In this document: piece after piece, positions 24,614 to 34,274 of the stretch | Layout: the number at the start of each line of letters is the position of its first letter | Position numbering within the stretch: position 1 is the stretch's first letter | Assembly (NCBI GenBank): GCA_900230115.1 | Contig: LT907983.1 | Span: 4,634,774 to 4,698,773, forward strand | Source of the DNA: Spirosomataceae bacterium TFI 002 | GTDB taxonomy: Bacteria > Bacteroidota > Bacteroidia > Cytophagales > Spirosomataceae | Reading direction: 5' to 3' | DNA length: 64,000 nt | Translations under genes and position numbers: made by a program | The notes under the pieces: model-generated | The model's database searches: none | What the model saw: only the letters and a program-made list of their open reading frames with translations | Told to the model about the DNA's origin: nothing

Positions 24614-25171
24614 ATGATTAGACAATTACTATTCAAAAACATTTTGGGTTTTGCCCTCCTTACTTTCTCTTGCTCTTTCATTTATTTGAGCGATTTTAAA
24701 GACAGAGAAATAGCTGAAAATCAGGTATCGTGCGGAAACAACACTTTTAGTCTTCATTTTGGAGGTTTAGAAGAAATTGGCGTGGGAAATTGGTTAAATA
24801 TTCCAAATGTGGAGCATTTTAAAACCAACATCTACTTATCGGATGTGGACTTGAATGATGCCACTTTCAACACAAACCAAAACATTATTTTGGAACTTAG
24901 CACTTTCACTGCTGCACGTGATTTCAAGTCTGGCACGTATGAAGTGAGAGGCAATAATTACGAAATTTCAAAGAGTTCGGAGTCGCTGATTAAAGCAAAG
25001 CTTTTGAACCTTAACGGAAGCGAGAAAACACCAGAAATTACGAGCGGACAAATTAAGTTCTCCGGCACTTACCCCGAGATCAAGATTGATTTGTTGCTTT
25101 CAATGGCAAATGGAGAGAAGATTCAAGGGAGTTTTTATAGAGATTTGGCAGATTTTAAATATCATTTTTAA
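24614..25171 (+). CDS. Lipoprotein of unknown function
   Basis: 185 aa from the ATG at 24614 with SPII signal (NILGFALLTFSC). The mature part is beta-rich with NTFSLHFGGLEEIGVGN and RDFKSGTYEVRGNNYEIS, in the style of small lipid-anchored beta sandwiches of Bacteroidota. No catalytic motif is visible and I do not recognise a family. It is divergent from the plcP-like operon across about 170 bp, and ends in a strong terminator. Confidence 0.65.
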   Translation: MIRQLLFKNILGFALLTFSCSFIYLSDFKDREIAENQVSCGNNTFSLHFGGLEEIGVGNWLNIPNVEHFKTNIYLSDVDLNDATFNTNQNIILELSTFTAARDFKSGTYEVRGNNYEISKSSESLIKAKLLNLNGSEKTPEITSGQIKFSGTYPEIKIDLLLSMANGEKIQGSFYRDLADFKYHF

Positions 25172-25217
25172 ATCAGAATAACGCCCAAATATTAAAGAGA
25201 ACACCCAAAAAGTAAAG

Positions 25218-25258
25218 TCCCAATGCTGAGATTCATTCTTGGCTTGGGATTTTTTTTT
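25218..25258 (+). terminator. Intrinsic terminator after the lipoprotein gene
   Basis: TCCCAA (25218-25223) pairs with TTGGGA (25244-25249) around a 20-nt loop; nine T residues follow. Confidence 0.65.
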
Positions 25259-25305
25259 GAAGTTGTGTTAATTACTCTTCCACTCTATTTATTTGATTTC
25301 GCTTC

Positions 25306-26349
25306 TTACTTTTCCTTAATGGCAAGCTGTCCGCAAGCTGCATCAATATCTTTTCCTCTACTTCTTCGGATATTTACAGTAATGCCATTTTTTTCTAAAT
25401 AGGCTGCAAACTTATCAATTGCATGTGGATCTGCATTTTGATAATTGGCTTCTGCAATAGGATTGTACTCTATGATATTGACTTTGGAAGGTACTCTTTT
25501 GCAAAATCTCATGAGCTCATCAGCATCTTCTATTTTGTCATTAAAACCATAGAAAACAATGTATTCAAATGTGATTTTGTTTCCAGTCTTGCGGTAAAAA
25601 TAGTTGAGAGACTCTTCTAGGTTTTTCAACGAATTGGACTCGTTGATTGGCATTATTTGGTTCCGCTTTTCGTCATTGGCCGCATGAAGCGATAATGCCA
25701 AATTGAATTTCACGTTATCGTCGCCTAGCTTGGTGATCATTTTTGCGATCCCAGCTGTGGACACAGTAATTCTTTTTGGAGACCAGTTAAGGCCGTCTTC
25801 ACTTGTGATCTTGTTAATAGACTCCAATACTGCCGCATAGTTGAGCAATGGCTCGCCCATTCCCATGTATACAATATTGGTAAGTGGGCTGTTGTAGTTG
25901 CTTTCTGCTTGCTCCTTGATAAGTACGACTTGGTCATATATCTCGGCGGCAGTGAGGTTTCTCTCGCGGTTCATGTAGCCAGTAGCACAGAACTTGCAAG
26001 TAAGCGAGCAACCAACCTGAGAACTCACGCAAGCGGTCATTCTTCCATCGGTTGGAATAAGAACTCCTTCTACCAAGTGGGCATCATGAAGCCTGAAACC
26101 AGATTTTATCGTGCGATCTTGGCTTTTTTGTTCGCTATCAATTTTGATGGCGTTGATTACAAAATGCTCATTGAGTTTTTCTCTCAATGCAACCGAAAGA
26201 TTGGTCATTTGTCCAAAATCTCTTGCAGATTTCACCCATAACCATTCCCATACCTGCTTCGCCCTGAATGACTTCTCGTTATTGGCAAGAAACCATTCAT
26301 TCAGTTTTTCGAAATTTATTGTCCTTATGTCGACCTTGTGTGTGCTCAA
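25306..26349 (-). CDS. rlmN: Dual-specificity RNA methyltransferase (23S rRNA A2503 / tRNA A37)
   Basis: 347 aa, full RlmN length. Radical-SAM cluster motif CxxxCxxC is at Cys114, Cys118, Cys121 (CSLTCKFCATG). N-terminal FRAKQVWEWLW, the MGMGEPLLNY turn, LSLHAANDEKRNQIMPIN and the C-terminal Cys in DIDAACGQLA (about residue 340, the methyl-carrying position) are all present. It methylates C2 of adenosine 2503 in 23S rRNA. The only fitting start is TTG at 26349: an in-frame stop lies 11 codons upstream and no ATG precedes the conserved N-terminus. Confidence 0.95.
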   Translation of the reverse strand: MSTHKVDIRTINFEKLNEWFLANNEKSFRAKQVWEWLWVKSARDFGQMTNLSVALREKLNEHFVINAIKIDSEQKSQDRTIKSGFRLHDAHLVEGVLIPTDGRMTACVSSQVGCSLTCKFCATGYMNRERNLTAAEIYDQVVLIKEQAESNYNSPLTNIVYMGMGEPLLNYAAVLESINKITSEDGLNWSPKRITVSTAGIAKMITKLGDDNVKFNLALSLHAANDEKRNQIMPINESNSLKNLEESLNYFYRKTGNKITFEYIVFYGFNDKIEDADELMRFCKRVPSKVNIIEYNPIAEANYQNADPHAIDKFAAYLEKNGITVNIRRSRGKDIDAACGQLAIKEK

Positions 26350-26452
26350 GCCTTGAAATTTTGTACAAAATTCGATATTTTAACAACGTTTCCCTAATAA
26401 TACTTGTTCTTTACACATTAAAGCCCTTTTAGAGGACTAAAAATACTTTAAT

Positions 26453-27724
26453 ATGAATCGTCGGCAATGCTACATAATGATATTGCTTCTTGCCTTTTTG
26501 GCAAGCATAGATTCCTTTTCTCAAAAGCGTAAAAGGCAGGAAGAAGACTTTGGCTTTAACCTCAAGCATTCTCTTCAAAAGAAAACCATTATTCCGTTTA
26601 AAGTTTATTCCAATCTTGTTGTGATCAAGGTGGTGGTAAATGATAAAGACACGCTCAATTTTATTCTTGATACAGGAGTGAGTTCAATTTTCTTAACTGA
26701 CCCAGATTTGGGAAAGAAGATGAAGTTTAATTATGTACGAAAAGTGCAAATTACGGGTGCAGGTGAAGAAAAAGCATTGGAAGCCAATATAACGATAGGG
26801 CATAAAGTCCAGATAGGTGACGTTGTGGGTAATCACCAAAACCTTGTAGTGCTCAGCGAAGACATTCTTCGCCTTTCTGAATTTATGGGAGTTCCTATAC
26901 ATGGCATTTTTGGCCACGATTTGTTTGATAATTTTGTGGTGACCATAGATTATGCAACCTCTCAACTCACGCTCACTAGACCAAACAAGTTTAAGCTAAA
27001 AAAGAAGCACGGCGATAGGTATCCAATTGTAGTAACTCAAAATAAGCCTTACACCGATTCATTTTTTATCACGGCCTACAATTCAGAAGAAACTCCGGTA
27101 AGGTTGGTGATTGACACTGGTGCTGGGCATGCACTTTTGCTCAATGAAAGTGAAACAAAGATTCCACTTCCCGATAAAGTGATTCGAGCCAATTTAGGAA
27201 GGGGTTTAAATGGTGAAATATTTGGTCACATAGGGCGAGTGTCATCCTTACGAATGGGGGAAATTGAGCTCAAGGATGTGTTAGCGTCTTTTCCAGATAG
27301 CCTTTCATTTAGTATGAAATTCCCGGCTTCGGACAATGACCGCCAGGGAAGTATTGGTTGTGAGTTTTTGAGAAGATTCAAAGTGACTTTCAATTACAGC
27401 GAAGGCTACATGGCTCTGAAACCCATCAAAAAGAAGATAAAGGAAGGTTTTGAACAAGATATGAGTGGCTTGTCTATAAAGGCTACAGGTAAAGATTATA
27501 AGGAATTCATTGTAACAGAGGTGAGTGATGATTCACCAGCATATTATGCTGGGATGCAGGAAGGTGATCAAATCATATTCCTTAACAATGTGAACATGAA
27601 GGACCTCACCATCAGTGATATCATTCGTGTACTAGCCAGAAAAGAAGGCAAGCAAATAGAAGTCTTCTTTAGACGAAAAGGAGAACTAGAGTTCGCGAGC
27701 TTTGAGCTAAAGCGAATTATCTAA
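26453..27724 (+). CDS. Secreted aspartyl protease: two retropepsin-like domains and a PDZ domain
   Basis: 423 aa with an N-terminal signal peptide (about residues 7-24). Two aspartyl-protease repeats each bring one catalytic Asp: Asp73 in FILDTGVSSIFL and Asp221 in LVIDTGAGHALLL. A PDZ domain follows at about 340-410 (VSDDSPAYYAGMQEGDQIIF). The fold is the single-chain pseudo-dimer expected of the pepsin-like retropepsin family in Bacteroidota, acting in the periplasm or at the surface. It is monocistronic; its stop abuts the stop of the convergent beta-barrel gene by one base. Confidence 0.88.
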   Translation: MNRRQCYIMILLLAFLASIDSFSQKRKRQEEDFGFNLKHSLQKKTIIPFKVYSNLVVIKVVVNDKDTLNFILDTGVSSIFLTDPDLGKKMKFNYVRKVQITGAGEEKALEANITIGHKVQIGDVVGNHQNLVVLSEDILRLSEFMGVPIHGIFGHDLFDNFVVTIDYATSQLTLTRPNKFKLKKKHGDRYPIVVTQNKPYTDSFFITAYNSEETPVRLVIDTGAGHALLLNESETKIPLPDKVIRANLGRGLNGEIFGHIGRVSSLRMGEIELKDVLASFPDSLSFSMKFPASDNDRQGSIGCEFLRRFKVTFNYSEGYMALKPIKKKIKEGFEQDMSGLSIKATGKDYKEFIVTEVSDDSPAYYAGMQEGDQIIFLNNVNMKDLTISDIIRVLARKEGKQIEVFFRRKGELEFASFELKRII

Positions 27725-27725
27725 C

Positions 27726-28451
27726 TTACAACCTTACACCAACTGAGATACCGCCATTGGGACGCACTCCTTGGTTCAGCACCAAATCAGTAATGATATT
27801 GCTACCATTTCCGAAATAGCCAGAGTTATTACTTCTTACAATTTCCTTTTCATCTTCGAATTGTACCCTCAATCCACCACCTACAAATAGGTCAATGTAA
27901 CCATATTGGAAAATACTGAATTGTACACCAAGGTTAATGCTAGGCATCACACCTAGGTAAGAAACCTTACCAGAGTTGTAATTCGTGGTCTCAGATATTA
28001 TTTTACCTGTGTTGTCGTATTGGTATTCAAAATAACCCAAGTTATAGTCTCTATAGGTGTAATCTACACGAAGCGAAGGAGCGAGGTAAATTCCGTTTTG
28101 GCTGCTTTCCGTATTGATAAAGTTTGGCTTGCCATCTTTGAATTTTGGTACATAAAATCTTCTCTCATATACTCCTGTGAGGCCTTTCCAGTCATTTTTT
28201 TGTTCCAAAATCGTTCCTGTGCTACTTACTTGACCATAATTGTAATTATCTAGGTCGTTTCTGTATCTCAAACCTAAAGTGAAGTTATTGCTTCTGTCTT
28301 TTTCTTTATTAAAACTCTCAATGCTAAACGAAAGGCTAGAAGTAGCCAGCTGTAAAGGATTGAACTTGAAAATATTAAGGTTCTTTTCATCTTGTGAAAA
28401 TCCTTGAAAACTCATAAAAATAATGAATACAAATAGGAATAAGTTCTTCAT
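27726..28451 (-). CDS. Outer-membrane beta-barrel-like protein
   Basis: 241 aa with a signal peptide (LFLFVFIIFMSFQGFSQ). The rest alternates aromatic and polar residues in strand-length blocks (NNFTLGLRYRNDLDNYNYG, PSLRVDYTYRDYNLGYFEY, GYIDLFVGGGLRVQFEDE) and ends in a typical outer-membrane C-terminal strand (GGISVGVRL). No family name is recognised; an 8- to 10-strand barrel is likely. Its start is divergent from the nuclease gene. Confidence 0.72.
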   Translation of the reverse strand: MKNLFLFVFIIFMSFQGFSQDEKNLNIFKFNPLQLATSSLSFSIESFNKEKDRSNNFTLGLRYRNDLDNYNYGQVSSTGTILEQKNDWKGLTGVYERRFYVPKFKDGKPNFINTESSQNGIYLAPSLRVDYTYRDYNLGYFEYQYDNTGKIISETTNYNSGKVSYLGVMPSINLGVQFSIFQYGYIDLFVGGGLRVQFEDEKEIVRSNNSGYFGNGSNIITDLVLNQGVRPNGGISVGVRL

Positions 28452-28556
28452 GTTATTGTGTTATTATTGATTATATAACGAAGAAGTCATGGTTTTTAAT
28501 TCGTTTGTTTAAAGATTTATTTCTCGGTATACTGCAATTATTATTATTTTGGGATC

Positions 28557-29423
28557 ATGAGGTTAAGTAGGTATTTCAAAAATCGTTTTTGGTCATCTTT
28601 CTGGGTGATTGTAATGCTTGTTATGGCTACTTTTTTGGTACAAAACAAAAGAGAGATTGCTCGGTGGGTAGAATCAAATTTTGATTTTGAATTTGGTCAA
28701 AGAGTAGAGCAACAACAACTGGCATCCCAAAATGGAATACCGATTGAGTTTGTATCAAAAGACGATTTTGATGGGGAGGTCATTCATAAGCCCAATTTCA
28801 TTGTTTATTATGACGAAGATGTAAGAAATGCCAGGTATACGCTTCATGTTTTGATAGATAGCTCCACTAGAGGGAATGCCTCACGAAGGGGAATCAGGTT
28901 CAATGATGCCGAAAAGATCTTTTCTAACACCGCAAAATATGGTGACTACAGCAATACCGGTTTCGACCGAGGACACCTAGTACCAGCAGGTGATTTTCAA
29001 TGTTGCCAGCGGTTTTTGGAAGAAACCTTTGCGATGAGCAATATCGCCCCATTTGATTCTGCATTGAACAGACATGCTTGGAACGATCTGGAAATTCATA
29101 CACGTAAAATAGCAAGGAGATTTGGTAAAATAATCGTATTAACGGGCCCAGTTTTTATGGGTAATTATGAGATTGGAAAGTATAACAATGTGGAAGTTCC
29201 AAGTCATTTTTTCAAAATATTGGCAATTCCGGAGCGAAAAAGTAATAAAATTACTCGTATTTCCGCATTTTTACTTCCTAACAAAGCTGTTTACTCTTTC
29301 GACAAAAAAGCCTTTGCTGTTTCGGTGGATAGGATTGAAGAGCTAACAAACTTAGACTTTTTTAAGAATTTGCCTTTGGATGTTGAAAATAAACTAGAAG
29401 GTCAAATTGATGTTTTAAATTGA
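28557..29423 (+). CDS. DNA/RNA non-specific endonuclease (NUC1 family), membrane-anchored
   Basis: 288 aa. A single N-terminal helix (about residues 12-28) anchors the protein with the enzyme outside the cytoplasm. The catalytic signature GFDRGHLVPAGDF places the general-base His at 140, and the metal-binding Asn lies in SNIAPFDSALNRHAWNDLE. This is the beta-beta-alpha-metal fold of Serratia-type nucleases. Its job may be scavenging nucleic acids for phosphate and nucleosides in the periplasm (inference). The antiporter follows 21 bp downstream. Confidence 0.92.
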   Translation: MRLSRYFKNRFWSSFWVIVMLVMATFLVQNKREIARWVESNFDFEFGQRVEQQQLASQNGIPIEFVSKDDFDGEVIHKPNFIVYYDEDVRNARYTLHVLIDSSTRGNASRRGIRFNDAEKIFSNTAKYGDYSNTGFDRGHLVPAGDFQCCQRFLEETFAMSNIAPFDSALNRHAWNDLEIHTRKIARRFGKIIVLTGPVFMGNYEIGKYNNVEVPSHFFKILAIPERKSNKITRISAFLLPNKAVYSFDKKAFAVSVDRIEELTNLDFFKNLPLDVENKLEGQIDVLN

Positions 29424-29444
29424 GAATTCATTTTAAGAAAATTT

Positions 29445-30659
29445 ATGGATAGTAGCGTATTAGTACTTTTACTCTCGGCAGTGGTCTTGCTTTCTTATTT
29501 CTTCAATCTTGTAAGTAGGAAAACAAGGATACCATCAGTTTTGTGGTTATTGGGAACAGGAATAGCGATCAACTATTTTGATACCACTAATTTTTTGAGC
29601 GAAAATTTTGCTAATCGGCTAGTTCAGGTCTTTGGAATTGTGGGTCTTATCATGATTATCCTAGAGGCTGCTCTAGACCTACACATAGACAAAGGCAAAG
29701 GAGGATTGATCTTGCGTGCCTTTCTGTCGGCTTTGGTCATATTATTCCTTTCTACCTTCAGTATTGGTTACTTACTTAACTATTGGCTTAATGAACCTCT
29801 GAAAATTTGTCTTATTTATGCGGCTACACTTTCCATAGTCAGTAGTGCGATTGTGATTCCGAGTGTGGAGTTTTTGACCAAAGAGAAAAAGGAATTCATA
29901 GTATACGAAGCATCTTTCTCAGATATCCTCGGAATCTTGTTTTTCAACTATTTGATAGGTGGAGACGCTGCCAATCCAGGTGCTGCAATCTTGTATTTAG
30001 GTCAAATTGGTATATCGGTAGTAGTTTCTATTGTGGTATCTTTCGTTTTAGTTTACCTCTTAGGAAAGCTCAAAATAGAAGCAAAGTTCTTCCTGACTTT
30101 TGCCGTGCTGATCGCCTTGTATGTGGGTGGTAAAATACTTCATTTGCCTTCGCTGTTGATTATCTTATTCTTTGGCTTAATCATTAATAACAAACATCTC
30201 ATAAAGTCGAAAAAGTTACTCAACTTTATTTCACCCGATGAGGGAACATTCTCAGAGTTAAATAAAGAACTTAAAAGCATCACGGCAGAAACGAGTTTTC
30301 TCGTTCGTACTTTCTTTTTCTTGCTTTTTGGTTATAGCATAAATCTTGAAAAGCTTATACAGCCAGAAGTGGTTCTCATAGGTAGTTTTATTGTTGCCAT
30401 TTTGTTGGTGATTCGCTTGATTTATCTAAAGTATTTGAATCCAAAAGAAAGCCCATTACCTGAGTTATTCCTCATGCCACGTGGTCTTATTACTATACTT
30501 TTGTTTTATAACATTCCCGAACAATTTCGTCTACAGGAATTCAATAATGGCATTCTGTTTTTCGTGATATTAGTTACAAGTTTCTTAATGATGTTTGGTT
30601 TGTTTTCGGTTGATAGAGAGGTGTCAGAAGACCTAGAACGACCAGATGGACACTACTAA
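29445..30659 (+). CDS. Cation:proton antiporter (CPA family)
   Basis: 404 aa, about twelve membrane helices, with the antiporter patterns LWLLGTGIAINYF, GLIMIILEAALDLHID, and VSSAIVIPSVEFL followed by the acidic stretch YEASFSDILGILFFN, the likely ion-binding helix. It exchanges Na+ or K+ for protons at the inner membrane. The C-terminal TrkA domain of longer relatives is absent. Its last 14 bp overlap the methyltransferase start, so the two are probably translationally coupled. Confidence 0.85.
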   Translation: MDSSVLVLLLSAVVLLSYFFNLVSRKTRIPSVLWLLGTGIAINYFDTTNFLSENFANRLVQVFGIVGLIMIILEAALDLHIDKGKGGLILRAFLSALVILFLSTFSIGYLLNYWLNEPLKICLIYAATLSIVSSAIVIPSVEFLTKEKKEFIVYEASFSDILGILFFNYLIGGDAANPGAAILYLGQIGISVVVSIVVSFVLVYLLGKLKIEAKFFLTFAVLIALYVGGKILHLPSLLIILFFGLIINNKHLIKSKKLLNFISPDEGTFSELNKELKSITAETSFLVRTFFFLLFGYSINLEKLIQPEVVLIGSFIVAILLVIRLIYLKYLNPKESPLPELFLMPRGLITILLFYNIPEQFRLQEFNNGILFFVILVTSFLMMFGLFSVDREVSEDLERPDGHY

Positions 30660-31290
30660 ACAAAGCTATATTCCCGCATTGAAGTGGCATTGGGCTACTG
30701 TTTTTTATGATAGGTTTATTGCTTTGACAATGCCCGAAAGGGAAATTAAGGACAAAGTAATAGCCCTTACAGATCTTAAGCCAAAAGAGAAAGCACTAGA
30801 CTTCGGCTGCGGAACAGGAACTGGATTATTGATAGGATGTGAGAAGGAATCCAAAGCCAGTTTTTATGGCTATGATGTTGATCCCGAAATCTTAAATATT
30901 GCAAAAGGAAAACTACCTGATACTGTTCAGCTTGACCTTGGGGAAAGTAGTGATCTACCATACGCAGAAGCCTATTTTGATAAAGTATGGAGTACATGGG
31001 TTTTTCATCATCTCAAAAATGACGAAAAGGAAAAGGCTCTTAGTGAGATAAAAAGAGTGTTAAAGCCCAATGGTATATTTGTTCTTGGCGACTGGGGAAG
31101 GCCTCAAAATGGGCTGATGTCCTTGTTGTTTTTCATCTTACAGTTAGTTGATAATTTCTCAACCACCAATGCAAATAAAAAAGGAGCAATTCCACATCTT
31201 ATAAGAGAAGCTGGTTTCTCTTCAATAGAAGAAAAAGCCTACCGAAATACCATTTTCGGGACATTTAGGTATTGGCTGGTGAGGAGTTGA
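30646..31290 (+). CDS. SAM-dependent class I methyltransferase
   Basis: 214 aa. Motif I ALDFGCGTGTGLLIG (about residues 48-62) and acidic residue in SFYGYDVDPEIL bind S-adenosylmethionine; motif YFDKVWSTWVFHHL and LKPNGIFVLGDWGRP complete the UbiE/Methyltransf_11-like fold. The substrate is not clear; it could be a quinone, lipid or small molecule. The gene starts inside the antiporter gene and ends just before the first REP palindrome. Confidence 0.85.
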   Translation: MDTTKQSYIPALKWHWATVFYDRFIALTMPEREIKDKVIALTDLKPKEKALDFGCGTGTGLLIGCEKESKASFYGYDVDPEILNIAKGKLPDTVQLDLGESSDLPYAEAYFDKVWSTWVFHHLKNDEKEKALSEIKRVLKPNGIFVLGDWGRPQNGLMSLLFFILQLVDNFSTTNANKKGAIPHLIREAGFSSIEEKAYRNTIFGTFRYWLVRS

Positions 31291-31305
31291 TTGGAATTTA
31301 ATAAC

Positions 31306-31338
31306 AAACCTCACAGGTTTTGGAAACCTGTGAGGTTT
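31306..31338. repeat. REP palindrome 1
   Basis: AAACCTCACAGGTTT, loop TGG, AAACCTGTGAGGTTT: a perfect 15-bp inverted repeat. First of three copies around the RAYT gene; 15 bp after the methyltransferase stop. Confidence 0.9.
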
Positions 31339-31531
31339 AAGAGTTTTTCTTAGTTCGAAAATATCTAACTGTGAAAGTACTTGCTAAACAGAAAAGGAAT
31401 AATGATCCATACCTGTAATACGTACTTGAAGGAACTCTATGACTAGAAGCTAGTAATAGGAAGATCATAAAAGCAAAAAGTATTGTGAGAACCAGAGTAA
31501 ATACTTGGATTGCAAATAAGATAATTTTCAT
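31337..31531 (-). CDS. Small membrane protein, 64 aa
   Basis: Two hydrophobic helices (about residues 5-27 and 40-56) and a basic tail RYFRTKKNS. It lies between REP copies 1 and 2 with its stop inside the edge of copy 1. No family is recognised. It might be a passenger between the repeats or a resident small gene. Confidence 0.45.
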   Translation of the reverse strand: MKIILFAIQVFTLVLTILFAFMIFLLLASSHRVPSSTYYRYGSLFLFCLASTFTVRYFRTKKNS

Positions 31532-31545
31532 GATTAGGTAATAAC

Positions 31546-31578
31546 AAACCTCACAGGTTTTTGAATCCTGTGAGGTTT
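31546..31578. repeat. REP palindrome 2
   Basis: Left arm identical to copy 1, loop TTG, right arm AATCCTGTGAGGTTT (one mismatch). It lies 12 bp beyond the RAYT stop codon. Confidence 0.9.
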
Positions 31579-31590
31579 AATAAGAAGGAG

Positions 31591-32214
31591 TTACAACAAC
31601 ATATCTCTCTCAAAAATATCAAGAACTTTGTCGTCGAAATTAACTTTTTCCGTATGTTCTTTTGTGTAAACGTCTTCTCCGCCAAAGAGCTCCAAAACGC
31701 TCATTCGCATCAATCGAGTTTGTTTTTTAGAAAGGTGACTATTGTATGAACTATGATTCCAGTCAGCGAAATGTTCAACGAACCCATGTTTTTCAGGATT
31801 CAGATGCAAATACCTAATACAATTGGAAAGGTATTTCTTATTCTCAATTGGTGTTCTTTCAAATCGCTCTTCAAATAAGCTACCTGAATAATTATACATT
31901 TTATTAAAGGCTTTGGTATAAGCATTAAAACAATTGGAAAACTGTTGACTTACAAACCTCTGAATGCTTTGTTTAGATTGCTTTTCAACAATTAGACTTT
32001 CTAGAGTCTCGATACTATTAACCCTAACAATAAAATGAAAATGATTTTTCAATAGACAATAGGCATAACTCTCAGCAACTGGCTCTATATGTTTGATCCA
32101 GAGCATTAAAAAATGGTTGTAGTTTTTTTGTTCTTTGAAAATGTTAATTCCTCCGTTCCCGCGATTGTAAATGTGGTAAAACACGCCCGGATTAAGTTTT
32201 TCAACCTTTTGCAT
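31591..32214 (-). mobile_element. REP-associated tyrosine transposase (RAYT, Y1/HUH type)
   Basis: 207 aa. The N-terminal FYHIYNRGNGGINIF, the HUH-type metal motif NHFHFIVRV (about residues 57-65), GSLFEERFERTPIENKKYL and CIRYLHLNPEKHGF are characteristic of the IS200-related TnpA-REP family. It nicks and moves single-stranded REP hairpins. Complete frame, no stop or frameshift, so it may be active. It is bracketed by REP copies 2 and 3 at 12 and 24 bp, the arrangement expected of a domesticated RAYT. Confidence 0.92.
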
Positions 32215-32238
32215 GATTGAAAATACTATTTTTTAAAC

Positions 32239-32271
32239 AAACCTCACAGGTTTTTGAAACCTGAGAGGTTT
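32239..32271. repeat. REP palindrome 3
   Basis: Same left arm AAACCTCACAGGTTT, loop TTG, right arm AAACCTGAGAGGTTT (one mismatch). It sits between the RAYT start and the stop of the CocE/NonD hydrolase gene. Confidence 0.9.
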
Positions 32272-32280
32272 AATATGTAG

Positions 32281-34140
32281 TTATTTCAAAACTTCTACTT
32301 CAATCACAGAGTCTTCATAAATTCTATGCGTCGCTTTTATGAAATCACCTTCTTTAGCTTTGAAGATATTGTCAACGTATTTTTGAGGGTTGCGGTCGAT
32401 GAGTGGAAACCAAGTGCTTTGTACTTGAATTTGGATTTTGTGCCCTTTCTTGAAAGTGTGTAGCACATCTTGCAATCTGAAATTTACGGCAGTTTTGGTG
32501 TTTGGCTTGAAAGGTTGAGGGTACTCAAAACTCTCTCTGTAGCGTCCTCTCATCGCTTCGCTACGCACCATTTGGTGGTAATTTCCAAGGACTACTTCTG
32601 GATTTGGCATGTAATCATGATTGGGTTCATTGGCTGGATATACGTCAATGAGTTTCACAACCCAGTCAGCATCTGTGGCAGATGTGCTTACATTTAGCTT
32701 TGCCATTATTTCACCACCAAGGGTCATATCTTCTTCCAATATCTCGGTTTCGAAAACCATAACATCAGGTCTACGAGCAGCAAAACGTTGATCTTCCGAC
32801 ATGTAATCAAAGGGAGTAAAGCCTAACATATCTTTGTTATTCTCCGTATAAGGAACAGGCTTGTGAGGATCACTTACAAACTCCGAGAATTCTTTTCCAT
32901 CCGCTCCATTCTCTGCAATGGTACCATCAGGCTTTAGGAAAAACTTCACTTTTTCGGCGGCTTGGCTTGGCCATTGCTCAAAAGTTTTCCATTCTTTTTT
33001 TCCCGTGTCAAAAAGGTAAGCATCTGGTAAGCCAGTTTTGCCATCACCAGCTCCTTTCAAGAAATGGTTAAAGAATTTTGCTTCGATGTTCTTTTGGTAA
33101 AAGGTTGCTATGCTATCGCCAAAGTAAATGTTTGAATGTAAGGTTTGACCAGTTTCTCTAGACCAACGCCCATGGCCAAATGGCCCCATTACCAGCGTAT
33201 TGTATGTATTCGGGTTGTTCTTTTCTATTGTTTTGTAAACATTTAGGGGTCCATATAGGTCTTCAGCATCAAACCAACCTCCCACTGTCATAACAGCATG
33301 ATTTACATTTTTAAGATGTGGAATTATTGAACGTTTTTGCCAGAATTCATCGTAGTTAGGATGCTCAACAGTCTCTTGCCAGTAAAAATTATCTTTGTAA
33401 TACTCGTTTACGTTTTTAAGTGATCCCAAGTCATATTGAAACTTAAATCCGTCTGTTGTTTTTGGGTCAATGAATTTATCATTGTACCAGCTCTTAGAAG
33501 TTGGTCCATCATGCTGTACCCCAAAAACAGGAAAAGTGAAGAGGTAGGATTGTATAAAAGCACCATTGTGGTGAAAATCATCAAAGTAGAAATCGCTAAC
33601 TGGAGCTTGGGGTGAAGAAGCTTTCATAGCAGGGTGAGCATCTACGGCACCAGCAACTGTATAAAAACCGGGGTAGGAGATACCCCATTGACCTACTTTG
33701 CCATTATTGTTTGGCACGTTTTTAAGTAACCATTCTATAGTATCATACGTATCAGAGCTTTCGTCTGGAGCTATTCCTTCGCCATTACCAGAGTTATTAG
33801 GAGTCATATTTGTCCATGTTCCCTCGCTCATCCATCGACCACGTACATCTTGATAAACGAAAATGTATTTTTCTTTCATCATAGTTTCTGATGGGCCTAG
33901 TTTGGCAGGGAAAACTCCTGGTTCGTATGGTGCCACACTATAACATGTCCGTTGCATCATCATTGGGTATTTGTTGCTTGGCGATGCATCTTTAGGGATG
34001 TACACATGCGTGTAAAGTTTAGTGCCATCACTCATAGGAATACTTTGTATGAGTTTGGTGTAATTGTTTTCTATCCAGTTGTTTTGGGCAAAAACATTAA
34101 CACTGAAGAAGCTTATAAGTATTAGGAGGTACTTGTTCAT
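32281..34140 (-). CDS. CocE/NonD-family hydrolase (X-Pro dipeptidyl-peptidase S15 type)
   Basis: 619 aa with signal peptide (YLLILISFFSVNVFAQ). An alpha/beta-hydrolase core carries the nucleophile elbow GQWGISYPGFYT (Ser in GISYPG), VMTVGGWFDAEDLYGPL supplies the Asp and GPFGHGRW the His. The C-terminal jelly-roll domain (about 430-619, GEIMAKLNVSTSATDADWVVKLIDVYP) is typical of cocaine esterase and S15 peptidases. It hydrolyses peptides, acyl esters or amides in the periplasm; the exact substrate is not evident. The stop lies 10 bp from REP copy 3. Confidence 0.93.
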   Translation of the reverse strand: MNKYLLILISFFSVNVFAQNNWIENNYTKLIQSIPMSDGTKLYTHVYIPKDASPSNKYPMMMQRTCYSVAPYEPGVFPAKLGPSETMMKEKYIFVYQDVRGRWMSEGTWTNMTPNNSGNGEGIAPDESSDTYDTIEWLLKNVPNNNGKVGQWGISYPGFYTVAGAVDAHPAMKASSPQAPVSDFYFDDFHHNGAFIQSYLFTFPVFGVQHDGPTSKSWYNDKFIDPKTTDGFKFQYDLGSLKNVNEYYKDNFYWQETVEHPNYDEFWQKRSIIPHLKNVNHAVMTVGGWFDAEDLYGPLNVYKTIEKNNPNTYNTLVMGPFGHGRWSRETGQTLHSNIYFGDSIATFYQKNIEAKFFNHFLKGAGDGKTGLPDAYLFDTGKKEWKTFEQWPSQAAEKVKFFLKPDGTIAENGADGKEFSEFVSDPHKPVPYTENNKDMLGFTPFDYMSEDQRFAARRPDVMVFETEILEEDMTLGGEIMAKLNVSTSATDADWVVKLIDVYPANEPNHDYMPNPEVVLGNYHQMVRSEAMRGRYRESFEYPQPFKPNTKTAVNFRLQDVLHTFKKGHKIQIQVQSTWFPLIDRNPQKYVDNIFKAKEGDFIKATHRIYEDSVIEVEVLK

Positions 34141-34274
34141 TGATATGAAGTATTAGGTAAAGATTTAATTGGGCTCAATTTACTGTTTTTCTTTTGTGAA
34201 GTGAGAGAAGAAGTAGTGTTTTTGATAAGAAAATGCTCTTCATTCTAAAATGAGGAGAGTTAAATAAAGCATTA

